Source: Infirmifilum sp. NZ
GTDB taxonomy: Archaea > Thermoproteota > Thermoprotei > Thermofilales > Thermofilaceae
NCBI RefSeq assembly: GCF_022693705.1
Contig: NZ_CP094288.1
Coordinates: forward strand, 1,692,526-1,756,525
DNA: 64,000 bases
Reading direction: 5' to 3'
A program made the position numbers and the translations under genes. The notes under the pieces are model-generated. The model had not been told where the DNA came from. It ran no database searches and saw only the letters and a program-made list of their open reading frames with translations. Of the stretch, positions 60,233 through 64,000 are shown in pieces; within the stretch, counting starts at the first letter, position 1, and each line of letters starts with the position of its first letter.

Positions 60233-61609
60233 GTGTCGAGGGTTAAGATCGCGGTCATAGGCGCTGGGAGCATCGCCTGGAGCTCTAAGATTATACACGA
60301 CCTGCTTCACACGCCCACGCTCTTCGGGAGCGAGGTCGTGCTCATGGACATCGACCAGGGAAGGCTGAGGCTCGTGGAGGGCTTCGCTAAGAGGTATGCC
60401 TCGGAGCTGGGTGCCGACATCAAGTTCATCGCTACCACCGACAGGCGCGAGGCGATCAGGGACGCCGACTTCGTCGTCAACACTGCGATGTTCGGCGGCC
60501 ACAGCTACTACGAGAAGATGAGGGAGGTGTCTGAGAGGCACGGCTACTACAGGGGCGTTAACAGCACCGAGTGGAACATGGTCAGCGACTACCACACAAT
60601 CTGGGGGTACTACCAGTTCAAGCTCGCGCTGGAGGTGGCGAGGGACGTAGAGGAGCTAGCGCCCGAGGCATGGCTGCTTCAGCTGGCGAACCCAGTGTTC
60701 GAGCTCACCACGCTGATCTCCAGGGAGACTAGGGTTAAGGTCATAGGTCTGTGCCACGGCCACCTAGGCTACAAGGAAATCGCCCGCGCCCTCGGCTACG
60801 ACCCCGAAAAAGTCGAGTTCGAAGCGATAGGCTTCAACCACGTGATATGGCTGACCAAGCTAACGTACCAGGGCAGGGACCTCTACCCGCTGATCGACGA
60901 GTGGGTGGAGCGCAGAGCCAGCGACTACTGGGAGAGGTGGAGGCTCACCCAGAGAGACCCCTTCGACATACAGCTGAGCCCCGCCGCGGTCGACATGTAC
61001 AAGCGCTACGGCCTCTTCCCCGTCGGGGACACCGTCAGGGGCGGGACCTGGATGTACCACTGGGACCTCAGGACGAAGCAGCGCTGGTACGGGCCAACAG
61101 GAGGGCCCGACAGCGAGGTAGGCTGGATGCTGTACCTGGCGAGGCACGAGTGGTACACGGGCCTGCTGGAGAGAGTCGCCTCGGACCCGAGGCTCTCGGT
61201 GTCCAGCTTCTTCCCGCCGGCAAGGACGGATGAGTCGCTGATACCTATCATAAGCTCCATCGCGAACGACCAGCCAGCGGTGTACCAGGTGAACATACCC
61301 AACATGGGCTCCATCGACGGGCTCCCCGACAACGTGGCTGTGGAGGTCCCAGCGGAGGTCTCCGGGAAGGGGGTCAGGAGGACTCTAGGCTTAAAGCTCC
61401 CCGGGAAGATACTCAAGGCGGTTCTCTGGCCCCGCATGATGCGGATGGAGATGGCTCTGACCGCCTTCCTGGAGGGGGGCAGGCAGATCCTCATCGACTG
61501 GCTCATGCTAGACCCCAGAACAAAGTCCGAGAAGCAGGCTGAAGAGGCCTGGGAGGCAGTCCTCTCGCTCCCCGAGAACCAGGAGATGGCCCGACACTAC
61601 AGGGGTTAA
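60233..61609 (+). CDS. GH4-family NAD- and metal-dependent glycosidase
   Basis: This 458-residue enzyme has the GH4 Rossmann start VIGAGSIAWSSKII, the metal-site Cys174-His175 in GLCHGHLG, and His203 in GFNHVIW. GH4 enzymes use NAD and Mn to break alpha- or beta-glycosides by an oxidation-elimination route. Known members include alpha-glucosidases, alpha-galactosidases and phospho-glucosidases. The absence of sugar-phosphotransferase genes makes a free glycoside more likely. Start GTG 60233, 27 bases after CGGTTATTTT. It ends in a four-base overlap with the opposing htrA gene. Confidence 0.88.
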   Translation: MSRVKIAVIGAGSIAWSSKIIHDLLHTPTLFGSEVVLMDIDQGRLRLVEGFAKRYASELGADIKFIATTDRREAIRDADFVVNTAMFGGHSYYEKMREVSERHGYYRGVNSTEWNMVSDYHTIWGYYQFKLALEVARDVEELAPEAWLLQLANPVFELTTLISRETRVKVIGLCHGHLGYKEIARALGYDPEKVEFEAIGFNHVIWLTKLTYQGRDLYPLIDEWVERRASDYWERWRLTQRDPFDIQLSPAAVDMYKRYGLFPVGDTVRGGTWMYHWDLRTKQRWYGPTGGPDSEVGWMLYLARHEWYTGLLERVASDPRLSVSSFFPPARTDESLIPIISSIANDQPAVYQVNIPNMGSIDGLPDNVAVEVPAEVSGKGVRRTLGLKLPGKILKAVLWPRMMRMEMALTAFLEGGRQILIDWLMLDPRTKSEKQAEEAWEAVLSLPENQEMARHYRG

Positions 61610-62538
61610 GGAGCCTCCTCAATCCGGACAACGTACTTCCTAACGACGCCCCTCCTGTAAACCTCAAGCTCAATGCTTTCTCCCACGCCTCGCTCCCTCA
61701 GGGTGGCGATGAGGTCGGAGACGCCTTTCAGCCGCCTCCCGTCGGCGGATAGTAGAATGTCCCCGGGCCTGATGCCCGCGCGGTGCGCAGGCCCCCCGGC
61801 GGCTATCCTCACAACGAGGACCCCGCCGGGCTCCCTCAAGCCCAGCTGGAGCGCGACCATAGGAGTCACGTCCAAGCCGTAGACGCCTATCCAAGGCCTA
61901 ACTATCCTGCCGAAGCGGCGCACCTGATCCAGAGCCCAACGGACCTCGTTCACTGGGATGGCGAAGCCTATCCCCTGGGCGAAGGGTATCATGGCCGTCG
62001 TTATCCCGATGACCTCGGCGTCCAGGTTCACCAGAGGCCCCCCGCTGTTACCCGGGTTCACGGCCGCGTCGGTCTGGATCATGTTCTCGTAAACCTTCCC
62101 CTCGACTCGGAGAGTCCTGCCCACGCCGCTCACGATGCCGAATGTGAGCGACGGCCCGCCTAGCAGCTGGCCGAACGGGTTACCGATAGCGAGTACGAAC
62201 TGGCCGATCTGAACCCTGTCGCTGTCCCCTAGCCTAGCCGGCTGCAGATCAGCCCCATCCACCCTGAGGAACGCGATGTCCCACTGCGGGTCCTCCGAAA
62301 CGACCTCAGCGGGGTTGCTTTCGCCGTCGGGCGTCGTGACGGTGATCCTCTCGAAGCCCTCGACGACGTGCGAGTTAGTGGCTATGATGCCCCTGTCAAC
62401 AGCAACTCCGGAGCCGAAGCCCGTTATAGGCGCTTGTGTGAAGAGGAAGTCGATGACCCTTAGGGTAGAGACGCCTACAACGCTCGGCAAAACCCTGCTG
62501 TAAACCTCGATAACCCTCCTCTGCAGCTCCTCTGCCAT
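61606..62538 (-). CDS. HtrA/DegP-family serine protease
   Basis: This 310-residue protease has the trypsin triad His57 (IIATNSHVVEG), Asp87 (WDIAFLRV) and Ser165 (NPGNSGGPL) and one PDZ domain (~215-305, with GLREPGGVLVVRIAAGGPAH). It lacks a signal peptide, so it is probably cytoplasmic, acting on damaged proteins at high temperature. It is convergent with GH4 and its start faces an AT-rich region shared with the next gene. Confidence 0.92.
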   Translation of the reverse strand: MAEELQRRVIEVYSRVLPSVVGVSTLRVIDFLFTQAPITGFGSGVAVDRGIIATNSHVVEGFERITVTTPDGESNPAEVVSEDPQWDIAFLRVDGADLQPARLGDSDRVQIGQFVLAIGNPFGQLLGGPSLTFGIVSGVGRTLRVEGKVYENMIQTDAAVNPGNSGGPLVNLDAEVIGITTAMIPFAQGIGFAIPVNEVRWALDQVRRFGRIVRPWIGVYGLDVTPMVALQLGLREPGGVLVVRIAAGGPAHRAGIRPGDILLSADGRRLKGVSDLIATLRERGVGESIELEVYRRGVVRKYVVRIEEAP

Positions 62539-62648
62539 ATGGCCGACACCGCACAGCGGTATTTACGCGTATCGCCGGAAAATCGGCAGTAGAGGACTAT
62601 AGTATCAATATAATCCCACGAAGTATTAAATAAACAGATACAGAAATC

Positions 62649-62660
62649 CTTTTAATTAAC
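62649..62660 (+). promoter_or_regulatory. TATA box of the 62697 gene
   Basis: CTTTTAATTAAC lies 27 bases before about 62682. The transcript would have a 15-base leader carrying GAAGGTGA (62683-62690), a good Shine-Dalgarno seven bases before TTG 62697. Confidence 0.5.
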
Positions 62661-62696
62661 GGTGTGACAAGTTTACACGCCAGAAGGTGAAAGCAG

Positions 62697-63899
62697 TTGA
62701 GTAAAGGCAGACTGTTTGGAGCGTTAATCCTGGCAGTGCTGGTGTTCTCGCTAGCGATAACACAGGTGGCTAAAGCCGAGAACCCTACCATCCAGGTTCC
62801 AGACCCTGAGGGAGACGACAAGGGCCCAGGCTTCTACGGCTACCCCACGGCTGACGTCTTCAAGCCAGGGGTTTTTGATATCGTGAAGTTCGAAGTCTAC
62901 ACAACCGACACCGCGGTAACCTTTAAGGTATACTTCAAGGACCTCGGCGGTAACCCGTGGGCCGGTAAAAACGGCTTCTGCCTCCAGCAGGTCCACATCT
63001 ACATACACACGGATGCAACGCCGAACGTGCCCGCCAGGCTAAGCGCGGTGGGACTGAACCTGAATTTCGACCCGACCTGGGCGTGGCACTACGCCCTCAT
63101 CATCGGCCCCTGCTGGGAAACACCCCCTCAGCCCCTGCCCACTGGGCAGTGCGCGGTCCTCTACAGGCCCTTCGACGAGGTCGTCCAGGACGATAAATTT
63201 AAGGTAAGTGTAGATGGCAACGCCATCGTAGCCACCGTGGACAGGGGTCTCTTCGAGTACGGTGACGTCGGCAACATCAAGAACTGGAGGATCGTGGTGG
63301 CCGTAGCGAGCCACGACGGCTTCGGCCCACTGAAGATCAGAGGAGTTGGCCTCAGCAAGGGCGACTGGAACATCTGGGCCACTGCAACGGCAACTGATGC
63401 CCAGAAGACCCTGATAGCCAACGCCATAAAGTTCGGCATCGAGCCTCGTGTGCTCGACATCGCAGTGTACGCGCCGGAGTACCCTAACGGTATTACAGCT
63501 GACCAGCAGTACGCGTGGCTCAGCAGCATGGACATCGACGCAAAGATGCCCGCCACTATTCCGCCCATAGCTTCCCAGGTGGTCGCGCAGCTCAAGGCCC
63601 AGCTTTCCTCCGTGACGCAGGAGAGGGACAGCCTCAAGTCGCAGGTCAGCAACCTCCAGAGCCAAGTTTCGAGCCTGCAAAGCCAGCTCAGCAGCCTTCA
63701 GAGCCAGGTGAAGTCCCTTCAGGACCAGAACTCGCAGCTCTCAAGCGAGCTGGAGTCCCTCAAGGCTTCTACCATTAATACTGGAGTCGCGGCGGCTCTA
63801 GCGGTGGTGCTTCTGCTTGTCGGCGTAGGCGCGGGCTACTTCCTTGGCAAGAGGAAACCCAAGGAGGCAACCGGGGGGACTCAAGTCAAAACTTCTTAA
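62697..63899 (+). CDS. Anchored extracellular protein with glucodextranase-C-like domain
   Basis: This 400-residue protein has a signal peptide (LILAVLVFSLAITQVAKA), a beta-sandwich domain beginning IQVPDPEGDDKGPGFYGYPT that resembles the C-terminal binding domain of glucodextranases (PF09985), then a heptad coiled coil (SLKSQVSNLQSQVSSLQSQL) and a C-terminal helix (ALAVVLLLVGVGAGYFL) before a basic tail. It probably binds or displays polysaccharide at the cell surface. A T-rich tract follows the stop, then another secreted-protein gene. TTG 62697 has a clear SD. Confidence 0.75.
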   Translation: MSKGRLFGALILAVLVFSLAITQVAKAENPTIQVPDPEGDDKGPGFYGYPTADVFKPGVFDIVKFEVYTTDTAVTFKVYFKDLGGNPWAGKNGFCLQQVHIYIHTDATPNVPARLSAVGLNLNFDPTWAWHYALIIGPCWETPPQPLPTGQCAVLYRPFDEVVQDDKFKVSVDGNAIVATVDRGLFEYGDVGNIKNWRIVVAVASHDGFGPLKIRGVGLSKGDWNIWATATATDAQKTLIANAIKFGIEPRVLDIAVYAPEYPNGITADQQYAWLSSMDIDAKMPATIPPIASQVVAQLKAQLSSVTQERDSLKSQVSNLQSQVSSLQSQLSSLQSQVKSLQDQNSQLSSELESLKASTINTGVAAALAVVLLLVGVGAGYFLGKRKPKEATGGTQVKTS

Positions 63900-63916
63900 A
63901 AGTATTTTTTTCTTAC
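63898..63916 (+). terminator. T-rich tract after the anchored protein
   Basis: AAAAGTATTTTTTTCTT overlaps the stop and lies before the SD (AGGTGG) of the next gene. Same layout as after the two solute-binding proteins, which points to partial termination. Confidence 0.4.
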
Positions 63917-63927
63917 AGGTGGTTTTG

Positions 63928-64000
63928 ATGAAGAATAGCAAAGTTGTGACTCTCGCCTTGACCTTAATCCTCCTCGCTGAGGTGCTGATGTACCCTGCTT
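63928..64000 (+). CDS. Start of a secreted protein gene (cut by window edge)
   Basis: ATG 63928 follows AGGTGG by five bases and opens a frame MKNSKVVTLALTLILLAEVL, a typical signal peptide, up to the window end. It directly follows the glucodextranase-C-like gene in the same transcript. A glucan-degrading enzyme is a reasonable guess, but nothing beyond the signal peptide is visible here. Confidence 0.6.
   Translation, partial: MKNSKVVTLALTLILLAEVLMYPA

Overview
The window looks like chromosome of a hyperthermophilic, sulfur-dependent crenarchaeon, most like Thermofilum (Thermoproteota). This is inferred from gene content and gene layout, since there is no rRNA gene to test it. The archaeal signs are: many genes that start directly on ATG, GTG or TTG about 25-29 bases after a TATA box with no leader; archaeal-type PEP carboxylase (PpcA); type II phosphorylating GAPDH; an XPB-Bax1 helicase-nuclease pair; archaeal inositol-1-phosphate synthase; and PIN-domain toxin-antitoxin pairs. 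Coding regions are GC-rich and tightly packed. No tRNA, rRNA or CRISPR array was recognised.

Layout. 1-1.7 kb: an AT-rich strip with the end of an FGGY sugar kinase, a HicBA pair whose hicA is frameshifted, and a 5'-truncated trehalose synthase (TreT) remnant. 1.76-5.6 kb: a three-gene molybdopterin oxidoreductase (PsrABC type). 6.2-7.7 kb: VapBC and a Nudix hydrolase. 7.8-11.1 kb: a compact pyrF-pyrE-pyrB-pyrI-pyrK operon. 11.1-20 kb: housekeeping and membrane genes, including a glycerophosphodiesterase, a transglutaminase-fold secreted protein, a V4R-domain protein, a sugar-nucleotide epimerase and a drug/Na-type ABC exporter. 20-24.5 kb: a CUT1-type sugar importer. 24.4-30.9 kb: a CruF-like membrane protein, GAPDH, a thermopsin-like secreted protein, VapBC and PpcA.

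30.9-34.0 kb is a gene graveyard. It holds a cluster of GC hairpins, a decayed SWIM zinc-finger gene, a frameshifted ferritin-like gene and a decayed B3/B4-domain gene, beside two intact genes (a TtuA/TtcA-type tRNA thiolase and a PfpI/DJ-1 protein). 34-39 kb: a FecBCD-type metal or corrinoid importer led by an FmdE-family gene. 39-43 kb: a TauE exporter, small proteins, and an Acr3/BASS transporter split by a frameshift, with a divergent TetR gene and clear operator dyads.

43-52.6 kb is the most coherent functional block: an apparent beta-glucan utilisation locus. A membrane-anchored GH5 glucanase would cut polymer outside the cell, an Opp-type ABC importer (SBP, two permeases, two ATPases) would take up the oligosaccharides, and a divergent GH1 beta-glycosidase would finish them inside. 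A VapBC-like pair is joined to the GH1 gene by a 4-base overlap. 52.6-64 kb: XPB-Bax1, an ATPase with a striking repeat array at its promoter, an orphan Cas6, inositol-phosphate synthase beside a divergent PadR regulator, a GH4 glycosidase, HtrA, and an anchored protein with a glucodextranase-C-like domain followed by the start of another secreted protein.

No clearly unprecedented system was found. The best leads are the hairpin cluster at 31.0 kb, the CGA-to-TGA pseudogene pattern, the operator dyads at 42.4 kb, the repeat array at 56.5 kb, the Cas6 gene without an array, and the FmdE-linked importer.
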